A stretch of 64,000 nt of DNA from Bosea sp. OAE506 (GTDB lineage Bacteria > Pseudomonadota > Alphaproteobacteria > Rhizobiales > Beijerinckiaceae): positions 3,535,001 to 3,599,000 of the forward strand of contig NZ_JBEPOB010000001.1 in NCBI RefSeq assembly GCF_040546595.1, in the 5' to 3' direction. The notes under the pieces are model-generated. The model saw only the letters and a program-made list of their open reading frames with translations, was not told the DNA's origin and searched no databases. Made by a program: the position numbers and the translations under genes. Every line of letters starts with the position of its first letter. The stretch's first letter is position 1. Positions 35,420 through 43,723 of this stretch are shown piece after piece.

Positions 35420-36373
35420 TCAGCGCCTCCGGACGCGCGGGTCGAGCAGACCCTGCAGGATATCGACGAGGACGTTCAGCCCGACGAAGAACATGGCCAG
35501 CACGAGGATGGTGCCCTGGAGCAGCGGCAGGTCGCGCTGGAAGATGGCGTTGCCGAGCAGGAAGCCGGTGCCGGGCCAGGAGAACACTGTCTCGATCAGG
35601 ATCGATCCCCCCAGAAGATAGCCGAGCTGCAGGCCCATCACGGCCAGCGCGGTGGGCGCGGCATTCTTCACGACATGGCGGAAGACGCCAAAATCGAGCA
35701 GGCCCTTGGCCCGTAGCGCCGGCACGAATTCCTGGTTGAGGATGTCGGCGACCAGCGCGCGCACGGTGCGCGCGATGATGCCCATCGGGATCACCGACAT
35801 CGTGATGGCGGGCAGGATCATGTAGCTGACATGCTCCCAATCCCATTTCCACGCCGCCGAGCCGCCAGGCCCCGCCCCGCCCGGCGGCAACCAGCCGAGC
35901 TGCACCGAGAACACGATCACCATCACCATGCCCAGCCAGTAATGCGGCACGGAAACGCCGAGCACCGCCAGCATGGAGGCGAACTTGTCGAGGAAGGAGC
36001 CGCGGAAATAGCCGGCGACGAAGCCGAAGAGGCAGCCGAAGACGAAGCCGATGACCGTCGCGAGCCCCGCGATCAGCAGCGTGTTGCCGACCGCGCGCCA
36101 AACCTCGGCCGCGACGGGACGCCCCGTCGCGATCGAGGTGCCGAGATCGCCCTGCAGCGCCTTCATCAGCCAAAGGCCGAACTGCACCGGCAAGGGCCGG
36201 TCGAAGCCGTAGATCTTGCGCAGCTCGTCCTGCATCGCCTGGGAGGCGTCGGGCGGCAGCACCGAGGTCAGCGGGTCGCCCGGCGCGATATGCACCAGCA
36301 GGAAGCAGAACAGGCTGACGCCAAAGGCGACCGGCAGCACGTAGAGAATGCGCTTGGCGAGGTATTTCAGCAT
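35420..36373 (-). CDS. Peptide-type ABC transporter permease (DppB/OppB type)
   Basis: A 317-aa membrane protein starting MLKYLAKRILYVLPVAFGVSLFCFLLVHIAPGDPL, the standard DppB entry. VSVPHYWLGMVMVIVFSV and the EAA loop VPALRAKGLLDFGVFRHVVKNAAPTALAV follow. It forms the channel with the DppC-type gene. The substrate class (peptide, nickel, opine or other) is not settled by sequence. Confidence 0.9.
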   Translation of the reverse strand: MLKYLAKRILYVLPVAFGVSLFCFLLVHIAPGDPLTSVLPPDASQAMQDELRKIYGFDRPLPVQFGLWLMKALQGDLGTSIATGRPVAAEVWRAVGNTLLIAGLATVIGFVFGCLFGFVAGYFRGSFLDKFASMLAVLGVSVPHYWLGMVMVIVFSVQLGWLPPGGAGPGGSAAWKWDWEHVSYMILPAITMSVIPMGIIARTVRALVADILNQEFVPALRAKGLLDFGVFRHVVKNAAPTALAVMGLQLGYLLGGSILIETVFSWPGTGFLLGNAIFQRDLPLLQGTILVLAMFFVGLNVLVDILQGLLDPRVRRR

Positions 36374-36385
36374 GGGCGTCCTGCC

Positions 36386-36477
36386 GTCATGGTCGGGCTT
36401 GACCCGACCATCTCAGAAACCCGCGCCTTCTCGTTCGAAGATTCTCGGGTCTGCGCTTCGCTTCGCCCGAGAATGAC
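36386..36477. repeat. GTCAT...ATGAC palindromic intergenic repeat, copy 2
   Basis: A 92-bp element between the binding-protein and permease genes. It has a hairpin ATGGTCGGG/CCCGACCAT followed by ATTCTCGGGTC...CGCCCGAGAAT. Its second half is the inverse of the first half of the repeat at 1018. Its place within a transporter operon may lower permease expression relative to the binding protein. Confidence 0.7.
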
Positions 36478-36506
36478 GCTCATCGCGAGCAAAGCCATCA
36501 TACCCC

Positions 36507-38105
36507 TCACTTCGACATGGTGATCGGCGAGAAGTCCTGGAACCAGTTCTGCGCCTGGACGAAGCCCTTCACCTTGGGGCTCAGCGCGCGCGGGTTGACG
36601 TCGTGCGTCACCATCAGGAACAGGGCCTCGTCGACATATTTCTCGTGGATCTTCTGCAGCACCGCCGTCTGAGCGGTCGCGTCGAAGGTGTTGCGGACCT
36701 GGTCGAAGAGCTTGTCCATCTCCGGATCGCAATACATGCCCCAGTTCGTGCCGGCCGGCGGCTGCAGATTGCACTGCAGGTGACGGATCAGGCCCGTGAA
36801 GGGGTCCTGGATGAAGTAGGTGTAGTTCATCCCCGTCGCCTTGCGCGAGGATTCATGGTTGGCGCCGGCGCGCCAGATGTTGATCAGCGTGTTCCACTCG
36901 ACGACCTCGAAGTCGATCTTGATGCCGACCTCGGCCAGGTTCTGCTGGACGAACTCGTTCATCGGCAGCGGCTGCATCTGGCCCGAGCCCGACGGCGCGA
37001 TCAGGATCTTGGTCTGGACCGGCTTGGCCGGCGAGAAGCCGGCCTCGGCGAGGAGCTTCTTGGCCTCGGCCTGGTCGAGCTTGAGCTTGAACTTGGGGTT
37101 GCCGAACCACTGGTGGCCGGGCGGATAGAAGCCCTCGGCCGGGATCATCAGGCCACCGAGCAGCTCCTTCAGCCCCTGCCGGTCGACGGCGAGGTTGGCG
37201 GCCTTGCGGACGCGGATATCGTTCCAGGGCGAGCCCTCGGCGCGCGAGAGGTGCCAGGTCCAGTTGTGCGGATAGGCGTTGGTGATGATCTGGAAGCCGG
37301 CGGTTTTGAGCGAGGGGATCAGGTCCGGCGACGGCGCCTCGATCCAGTCCACCTGCCCGGCCCGCAGCGCGGCGGCGCGCGCATTGGCTTCCGGCAGCGG
37401 CAGCAGGACCATCTTGTCGAGCTTGGGCACGCGCGCCTTGTCCCAGTAGCCCGGAAAGGGCGAGAGCTCGGCGCGCTCGCGCGGCTGGAAGGCGGTGAGC
37501 TGCCAGGGACCGGTGCCGGACGGGGTCTTGGCGAAGGCCTCCCAGCTCTTGCCGAGCTTCTCCCACTGCGCCGGCGAGGACATCATCACCCAGGCGATCT
37601 GGTAGGGCAGCGTGGCGTCGGGCGCCTTGGTGGTGATCTCGACCTTGTACTTGTCGATCACCTTGTAGGCGGCGACGGCGGGAATGCGCGAGCGGCCCTG
37701 CGCCGCCTGGCGCTGATCGAACTGCGGCGCGTCGTTCTTCAGGAGCTTGTCGAGGTTCCAGACCACGGCATCGGCGGTGAATTCCGAGCCGTCGTGGAAC
37801 TTGACGCCCTCGCGCAGGACGAAGGTCCACTTGGTCTTGTCGGTCGCATCGACCGACCAGCTCGAGGCCAGGCCCGGCGTCAGGTCGGAGGCCTTGTCGG
37901 CCTTGTTGAGGTCCCAGTTGATGAGGCCGTCATAGACCGTATAGCCCATGAAGCGCATGCCTTCGCCGCCCTGGTCGGTCTGGCCGGTGGTCAGCGGGAT
38001 GTCGGAGGCGGTCATGCCGATCCGCAGCGTGCCCTGGGCATGCGCCGGGGCCGCGAAGAACGAGACGCCGGCGGCGAGGGTCAGGGCTAGGGCGGTGCGG
38101 ATCAT
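36507..38105 (-). CDS. Peptide/nickel-type ABC transporter substrate-binding protein (SBP_bac_5), first paralogue
   Basis: A 532-aa periplasmic protein with a signal peptide (MIRTALALTLAAGVSFFAAPAHA, cut before QGTLRIGM). Family-5 landmarks follow: TDLTPGLASSW-type domain I, FVLREGVKFHDGSEFTADAVVW, and DWIEAPSPDLIPSL. A GGAG site favours ATG 38105 over an upstream frame. It shares long motifs with the next gene upstream (TASDIP/TAADIP, PLPEANAR, SGSGQMQPLPMNEF), so the two are recent or maintained paralogues serving one permease. Confidence 0.9.
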   Translation of the reverse strand: MIRTALALTLAAGVSFFAAPAHAQGTLRIGMTASDIPLTTGQTDQGGEGMRFMGYTVYDGLINWDLNKADKASDLTPGLASSWSVDATDKTKWTFVLREGVKFHDGSEFTADAVVWNLDKLLKNDAPQFDQRQAAQGRSRIPAVAAYKVIDKYKVEITTKAPDATLPYQIAWVMMSSPAQWEKLGKSWEAFAKTPSGTGPWQLTAFQPRERAELSPFPGYWDKARVPKLDKMVLLPLPEANARAAALRAGQVDWIEAPSPDLIPSLKTAGFQIITNAYPHNWTWHLSRAEGSPWNDIRVRKAANLAVDRQGLKELLGGLMIPAEGFYPPGHQWFGNPKFKLKLDQAEAKKLLAEAGFSPAKPVQTKILIAPSGSGQMQPLPMNEFVQQNLAEVGIKIDFEVVEWNTLINIWRAGANHESSRKATGMNYTYFIQDPFTGLIRHLQCNLQPPAGTNWGMYCDPEMDKLFDQVRNTFDATAQTAVLQKIHEKYVDEALFLMVTHDVNPRALSPKVKGFVQAQNWFQDFSPITMSK

Positions 38106-38181
38106 GGGTGGCTCCGGTTTGGATGGGTTCCAGGCTGGCTTCGCAAGGGCTGTGCCAGCCGCACGCGGCACCCTCCCCAAC

Positions 38182-38271
38182 GTCATGCTCGCCCTGGTGG
38201 CGAGCATCCAAGTCTGACCCGTCGTCACCGACGACGAAGCCGTGGATGGTCGGGACGAGCCCGACCATGAC
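38182..38271. repeat. GTCAT...ATGAC palindromic intergenic repeat, copy 3
   Basis: A 90-bp element between the two tandem binding-protein genes. It begins GTCATGCTCGCC with a hairpin to GGCGAGCAT and ends ATGGTCGGG...CCCGACCATGAC. The second hairpin matches the first hairpin of the copy at 36386. Confidence 0.7.
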
Positions 38272-38303
38272 GACAGAGGCAGGTTGCCGCAGGGCGGACG
38301 CGA

Positions 38304-39956
38304 TCAGTCCATCGACATCGGAGCGAGGTCGATGAACCAGCTCTTCGGCTGGACGACGCCCTTGACCTTCGCACTCATTGCGCGCGGGCCGACGTCATGG
38401 GCCACCCAGACGAAGGGCGCTTCCTCGACGATGCGGGCATGGAGCTTTGCGAGCGCCGCATCGCGCGCCGTCCCGTCGAAGCTGGTGCGGGCGTCGGCGA
38501 TGAGCTTGTCGAACTCGTCATTGCCGAAATAGCCCCAGTTGTTGGAGACCGGCGGGAAGGTCTTGGTCGAGGTGAAGCGCACCATGGCGAAGAATGGGTC
38601 CATCGCCGCGAACGTCACGTTCGTGGCGTTGGCGCCCCGCGCATTGGCGTGCTTGGCGCCCTCGCGCCAGTTGGTGAAGACGGCGTTCCACTCGCCGACC
38701 TCGAGAGCGACGTCGAAGAAGTAGTCCTTCAGCGCCTGCTGCATGAACTCGTTCATCGGCAGCGGCTGCATCTGGCCCGAGCCCGAGGCCGAGGTCAGCA
38801 CCTTCACCTTCGCTGGCTTGGCGGCCGAATAGCCGGCTTCCGTCATCAGCTTCTTGGCGGCGGCGAGATCGTACTTGATGTCGAAGCTGGGGTTGCCCCA
38901 CCAGGGATGGCCCGGGGGAACGGTGCCCTTGGGGATCTCCATCAGCCCGCCGAGCAGCGTCTTCAGTTCCTCGCGGTTGACGCAGAGATTGGCAGCGTGG
39001 CGCACGCGCTTGTCGACCCAGGGCGAGCCCTCGACGAAGGAGAGCTGCCAGGGCCAGACATGCGGCTGGGCGTTGGTGTAGACGGTGAAGCCGCGCTGCT
39101 TGATCTGCGGCACGGCGTCTGGCGAAGGCGACTCGATCCAGTCGACCTGGCCCGAGAGCAGGGCTGCGGTGCGGGCATTGGCCTCCGGCAGCGGCAGCAG
39201 AACGACACGGTCGATCTTCGGCACGCGCTTGGGGTCCCAATAGGCCTTGTTGGCGACCATCTCGAAGCGCTCGCGCGGCGAGAGCTTCACGCCCTTGAAC
39301 GGGCCGGTGCCGGACGGATCGGCCGAGAAGGCCGCCCAGGCCTGCTTGGCGCGCTCGGCCGGATCGGCGACCGAAGCCGGGACGGCGGCGAGCTTGGCGG
39401 CCCAATGGGCCGGGGACGCCATGAACAGGTTGGTCAGGTTGATCGGCAGGAAGGCGTCGGGCTCGCTCGTGGTCAGCTCGACGGTGAGCGGGTCGATGGC
39501 GCGGGCGCTCTTCAACGTCGGCATGCGCGAGACGGTGACGCCGATCTGGTCCGGGGCGAAATGCGCCGCTTCCTTGTTGAGGACCTTGTCGACGTTCCAG
39601 ACGACGGCGGCGGCGTTGAAGTCGGACCCGTCCTGGAACTTGACGCCCGGACGCAGCTTGAAGGTCCATTTCGTCTTGTCGGCGGCGTCGACCGCCCATT
39701 CGGTGGCGAGACCGGGGATGACGACGCTCGCCTTGTCGGCGGAGGAGAGATCCCAATGGGTCAGCGCGTCATACATCGGGATACCGGTGAAGCGGTTGCC
39801 CTCGAAGCCCTGGTCGGGCTGGCCGTGGGTCCGCGGAATGTCCGCTGCCGTCATGCCGATGCGCAGGACCTTCTCCTGGGCGAGCGCTCCGGTGACGAGC
39901 GCCGTCGAAAGGCCGAGGCCGAGAAGGGCCGAGCGGGTGAAGCTGGATACGGACAC
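38304..39956 (-). CDS. Peptide/nickel-type ABC transporter substrate-binding protein (SBP_bac_5), second paralogue
   Basis: A 550-aa periplasmic protein. The GTG start at 39956 follows GGGGAG by 7 bases. The signal peptide ends around ALVTGALA and the mature part begins QEKVLRIGM. Domain landmarks include FKLRPGVKFQDGSDFNAAAVVW and DWIESPSPDAVPQI. It is the promoter-proximal gene of the transporter operon and a paralogue of the gene at 36507. Confidence 0.9.
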   Translation of the reverse strand: MSVSSFTRSALLGLGLSTALVTGALAQEKVLRIGMTAADIPRTHGQPDQGFEGNRFTGIPMYDALTHWDLSSADKASVVIPGLATEWAVDAADKTKWTFKLRPGVKFQDGSDFNAAAVVWNVDKVLNKEAAHFAPDQIGVTVSRMPTLKSARAIDPLTVELTTSEPDAFLPINLTNLFMASPAHWAAKLAAVPASVADPAERAKQAWAAFSADPSGTGPFKGVKLSPRERFEMVANKAYWDPKRVPKIDRVVLLPLPEANARTAALLSGQVDWIESPSPDAVPQIKQRGFTVYTNAQPHVWPWQLSFVEGSPWVDKRVRHAANLCVNREELKTLLGGLMEIPKGTVPPGHPWWGNPSFDIKYDLAAAKKLMTEAGYSAAKPAKVKVLTSASGSGQMQPLPMNEFMQQALKDYFFDVALEVGEWNAVFTNWREGAKHANARGANATNVTFAAMDPFFAMVRFTSTKTFPPVSNNWGYFGNDEFDKLIADARTSFDGTARDAALAKLHARIVEEAPFVWVAHDVGPRAMSAKVKGVVQPKSWFIDLAPMSMD

Positions 39957-40156
39957 GTTTTTCTCCCCTGTGGTTGGCCGCTCGCTCCTGCGAGCGGCGG
40001 CACGAGGTTAGCAACGGGCATGCCAGAGGGCCGCAGCGGATCGAACCCCGCCGGCACCCCTTGTCGCTGCGTCAGGATTGAACAGAAGCAGCAGTCCCGC
40101 ATACGCGGGCCAATATTCTGCCCATGAAATAGGCGGATTGGCTACCGTTGCGGCAG

Positions 40157-43100
40157 TCAGTGGAAATCGCGTGATTTCGGCAGGATGCGGACGTCGCGCG
40201 GATGGCGCCCCCGCGGCGCCTGGGGGTGCTTGAACTCGTCGGCGCGCGTCAGCGTGATCGTGGCGCTGTGGCTCTCCGACAGGCTCGACAGATCGGCGGT
40301 GCGGTCGACGACGCGCTGGGCCATCAGATGGACCACGCCTTCGGGGCTCTTCTGCACCCGGCCCTCGATCTGCAGCAGGCGACCGCTCATCACCTCGCGC
40401 CGGAAGCGCTCGAACAGGCGCGCCCAGAGCAGGATGTTGGCGATGCCGGTCTCGTCCTCCAGCGTGATGAAGATCGCCTTGCCGTTGCCGGGGCGCTGGC
40501 GCACCAGCACGACGCCGGCGGTCGCCGCCCAGCTGCCGTCGGGCCGGCCCTCGAGTTCGGCACAGCTCAGCACGCGGTCGCGCCGGAAGAGCGGCCGCAG
40601 CATTCCCATCGGGTGCCCCTTCAGCGAGAGCCGCACCGTCTGGTAGTCGGCGACGATCTGCTGCGGGAGCGGCATGATCGGAAGCGGCAGGGCCGGCTCC
40701 TCGCCGAGCTCGCGGGCCTGGGCGGCGGCGAAGAGCGGCAGGGCCTCGTCGTCCGGCAGGCGGCGCACGGCCCAGAGTGCCTCGCGGCGGTCGAGCCCGA
40801 GCGAACGGAAGGCGTCGGCATCGGCGAGCAGCCGCATCGCGCGGCCCGGCAGATCGGCCCGGCGCATCAGCTCCTCGACATCGGAAAAGCCATCGCCCCG
40901 CCGCGCCGCGATGCGCAGGCCCCATTCCTCGCGGAAGCCGTCGATCTGCCGGAAGCCGAGGCGCAGGGCGAAGCTCTTCTTGTCCGCCCCCTCAGCCCTC
41001 ATCCTGAGGAGCGCCGCAGGCGCGTCTCGAAGGATGGTTTCAGAGCGCGCCGGATCATCCTTCGAGACGCCGCTGCGCGGCTCCTCAGGATGAGGGCTGT
41101 GGATTCCGGCCTGCGCTCCGGAATGGATCCCGGATCTCCGCTTCGCTGCGTCCGGGATGACGGGGTTCTCTTTTGCAACGTGATCGATACGCTCCAACCC
41201 ATTGTCCCAGAAGCTGAAATTCACATCGATCGGCCTCGGCTCGACGCCGCCGATCTCCTGGGCCTCGCGCACGATCTGCGCGGGTGCGTAGAAGCCCATG
41301 GGCTGGGCGTTCAAAAGCGCGCAGGCGAAGGCTGCCGGATGGTGGCATTTCAGCCAGGAGGAGATGTAGACCAGCTTGGCGAAGGAGGCGGCGTGGCTTT
41401 CGGGGAAGCCATAGCTGCCGAAGCCCTTGATCTGGTCGAAGCAGCGCTGGGCGAAGTCGCGCTCATAGCCGCGCGCCACCATGCGCTCGACCATCATGTC
41501 CTGGTAGTTGCCGATGCTGCCGTCGCTGCGGAAGGTCGCCATCGCCTTGCGCAGGCCATTGGCCTCGCTGTCTGAGAATTTCGCGGCGACCATGGCGAGC
41601 TTCATCGCCTGCTCCTGGAAGAGCGGCACGCCCTTGGTCTTGTTCAGCACCTGGAAGAGCTCGTCAGCCGGCCCGTGCTCGGGCGCCGGCGCGGGGTAAT
41701 GCACCGGCTCCAGCCCCGCCCGCCGCCGCAGATAGGGGTGGACCATGTCGCCCTGGATTGGGCCCGGCCGGACGATCGCGACCTGGATGACGAGGTCGTA
41801 GAGGATACGCGGCTTCAGGCGCGGCAGCATGTTCATCTGCGCCCGGCTCTCGACCTGAAAGACGCCGAGCGACTGGCCCCGGCAGAGCATATCGTAGGTC
41901 GGCCCGTCGTCCTTGGGCACGTCGGCCAGCCCCATCTCGAGGCCTTCATGGTCGCGCAGCAGGTCGAAGGCTTTGCGGATGCAGGTCAGCATGCCCAATG
42001 CCAGCACATCGACCTTCATCAGGCGCAGTTCGTCGATGTCGTCCTTGTCCCATTCGATGAAGGTGCGGTCCGCCATCGCGGCGTTGCCGACCGGCACCAT
42101 CTCATCGAGGCGCCCGCGCGCCAGCACGAAGCCGCCGACATGCTGCGAGAGATGGCGCGGGAAGCCGAGCAGGCGGATGGCGAAGTCGACGGCGCGGCGG
42201 ATCGTGGGGTTGGCGGGGTCGAGCCCCGCCTGGCGGACGCGGTCATCGCCGATCTCCGTGCCCCAGCTGCCCCACTGCGTGCCGGCGATGCGCGCGGTGA
42301 CGTCCTCGGTCAGCCCCAGCGCCTTGCCGACGTCGCGGATGGCGCTGCGCGGGCGGTAGCGGATCACGGTCGCGACGATGCCGGCACGGTGCCGGCCATA
42401 GCGCTCATAGATCCACTGGATCACTTCCTCGCGCCGCTCATGCTCGAAATCGACGTCGATATCGGGAGGCTCGCGGCGCTGCGTCGAGATGAAACGCTCG
42501 AACAGCACGTCGCTCTCGGCCGGGTCGACGGCGGTGATGCCCAGCACATAGCACACGGCGGAATTGGCGGCCGAGCCGCGGCCTTGGCAGAGGATGCCGC
42601 GGCTGACGGCGAATTCGACGATCTGGTGGATGGTGAGGAAATAACGGGCGTAGTTCAGCCCCGCGATCAGATCGAGCTCCTTGCGCAGCAGGGCCTCGAC
42701 CTTCGCCGGCACGCCATCGGGATAGCGGATGTCGCAGCAGCGGCGCACCAGCTCCGTGAGCCAGGCCTGGTCGCTCCAGCCGGGCGGGACGGGCTCGTCA
42801 GGATATTCATATTCGAGCTGGCCGAGATCGAAGTCGATGCGGGCGAGGAGATGGCGCGTCTCGGCGATGGCCTCGGGGGCATCGCGGAAGAGCCGGATCA
42901 TCTCCTGGGGCGTCTTGAGATGGCGCTCGGCATTGGCTTCGAGCAGGCGCCCCGCCCGCTCGATCGAAACGCCCTCGCGGATGCAGCTCAGCACGTCCTG
43001 CAGGTCGCGCTGCTCGGGAGCGTCGTAGAGCACGTCGTTGGTCGCCAGCAGCGGAGTCCGGGTCGCGGCGGCGATCGCCTTCAGCCGCGCCAGCCGGCGG

Positions 43101-43723
43101 CGGTCGTCGCCACGCCGGTGCATGCTGGCGCCGAGCCAGAGCGAGCCGGGCGCGGCCTCGTCCAGCCGGGCGAGCAGCGCAGGCAGGCCGGCGAGATCGC
43201 GCGGGGGCATCAGGATCAGCAGGAGATCGCGGGTATTGGTGAGGAGGTCGTCAAGGTTCAGGATGCACTCGCCCTTGCCGGCGCGCCGGTTGCCCTCGCT
43301 GAGCAGGCGGCAGAGCCTGCCCCAGCCGCTGCGGTTGGCGGGGTAGACGACGATGTCGGGCGTGCAGTCGGCGAAGACGAGCCGGCTGCCGAGGACGAGC
43401 CGGAAATCCTGCGCCATCGCCCGCAGCTGATCCGTAGTGAAGGGCAGATCGGCGAAGGCCGGGTTTTCGACCCAGACGTGTTCGCCGGGGCTGTCGCCCT
43501 CTTTCAGCTTCTCGGCCGGGGGCAGCCCATCCTCGCGCAGCTGCCGCAGCGCGCTCCAGGCCCGCACCACGCCCGCCACGGTGTTGCGGTCGGCGAGGCC
43601 CAGACCCGCATGGCCGAGCAGCAACGCCGTGAGCACCAGATTGGGCCCCGGCGAGGCGCCGCGCAGGAAGGAAAAATTCGTCGCGGCAACGAGTTCGGCG
43701 AAGGGGCTGAGGACCTGATTCAT
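40157..43723 (-). CDS. dnaE2: Error-prone DNA polymerase III alpha subunit DnaE2 with a repeat-derived insert
   Basis: A 1188-aa C-family polymerase for SOS translesion synthesis. It has an N-terminal PHP domain (FAELVAATNFSFLRGASPG), polymerase motifs GQGRGSAANSAVCYVLGIT and PPDIDVDFEHERREEV, fingers and HhH region (GFGSYGFPESHAASFA) and a C-terminal OB fold. The start overlaps the imuB stop by 4 bp (ATGA). Residues ~850-912 are an in-frame insert encoded by palindromic repeat DNA at 40990-41170. It falls just before FALRLGFRQIDGFREEWG, between the fingers and the HhH segment. The rest of the protein is intact, so the gene may still be functional. Confidence 0.92.
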   Translation of the reverse strand: MNQVLSPFAELVAATNFSFLRGASPGPNLVLTALLLGHAGLGLADRNTVAGVVRAWSALRQLREDGLPPAEKLKEGDSPGEHVWVENPAFADLPFTTDQLRAMAQDFRLVLGSRLVFADCTPDIVVYPANRSGWGRLCRLLSEGNRRAGKGECILNLDDLLTNTRDLLLILMPPRDLAGLPALLARLDEAAPGSLWLGASMHRRGDDRRRLARLKAIAAATRTPLLATNDVLYDAPEQRDLQDVLSCIREGVSIERAGRLLEANAERHLKTPQEMIRLFRDAPEAIAETRHLLARIDFDLGQLEYEYPDEPVPPGWSDQAWLTELVRRCCDIRYPDGVPAKVEALLRKELDLIAGLNYARYFLTIHQIVEFAVSRGILCQGRGSAANSAVCYVLGITAVDPAESDVLFERFISTQRREPPDIDVDFEHERREEVIQWIYERYGRHRAGIVATVIRYRPRSAIRDVGKALGLTEDVTARIAGTQWGSWGTEIGDDRVRQAGLDPANPTIRRAVDFAIRLLGFPRHLSQHVGGFVLARGRLDEMVPVGNAAMADRTFIEWDKDDIDELRLMKVDVLALGMLTCIRKAFDLLRDHEGLEMGLADVPKDDGPTYDMLCRGQSLGVFQVESRAQMNMLPRLKPRILYDLVIQVAIVRPGPIQGDMVHPYLRRRAGLEPVHYPAPAPEHGPADELFQVLNKTKGVPLFQEQAMKLAMVAAKFSDSEANGLRKAMATFRSDGSIGNYQDMMVERMVARGYERDFAQRCFDQIKGFGSYGFPESHAASFAKLVYISSWLKCHHPAAFACALLNAQPMGFYAPAQIVREAQEIGGVEPRPIDVNFSFWDNGLERIDHVAKENPVIPDAAKRRSGIHSGAQAGIHSPHPEEPRSGVSKDDPARSETILRDAPAALLRMRAEGADKKSFALRLGFRQIDGFREEWGLRIAARRGDGFSDVEELMRRADLPGRAMRLLADADAFRSLGLDRREALWAVRRLPDDEALPLFAAAQARELGEEPALPLPIMPLPQQIVADYQTVRLSLKGHPMGMLRPLFRRDRVLSCAELEGRPDGSWAATAGVVLVRQRPGNGKAIFITLEDETGIANILLWARLFERFRREVMSGRLLQIEGRVQKSPEGVVHLMAQRVVDRTADLSSLSESHSATITLTRADEFKHPQAPRGRHPRDVRILPKSRDFH
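40993..41099. repeat. Palindromic repeat inside dnaE2, with an adjoining half GTCAT element to 41161
   Basis: The 20-nt arm at 40993-41012 is the perfect reverse complement of the arm at 41080-41099, with imperfect inverted sequence between them. Directly beside it, 41103-41161 holds two shorter hairpins and ends CCGGGATGAC like the intergenic GTCAT...ATGAC repeats. Read on the minus strand the whole is an open frame in phase with dnaE2. Confidence 0.8.
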
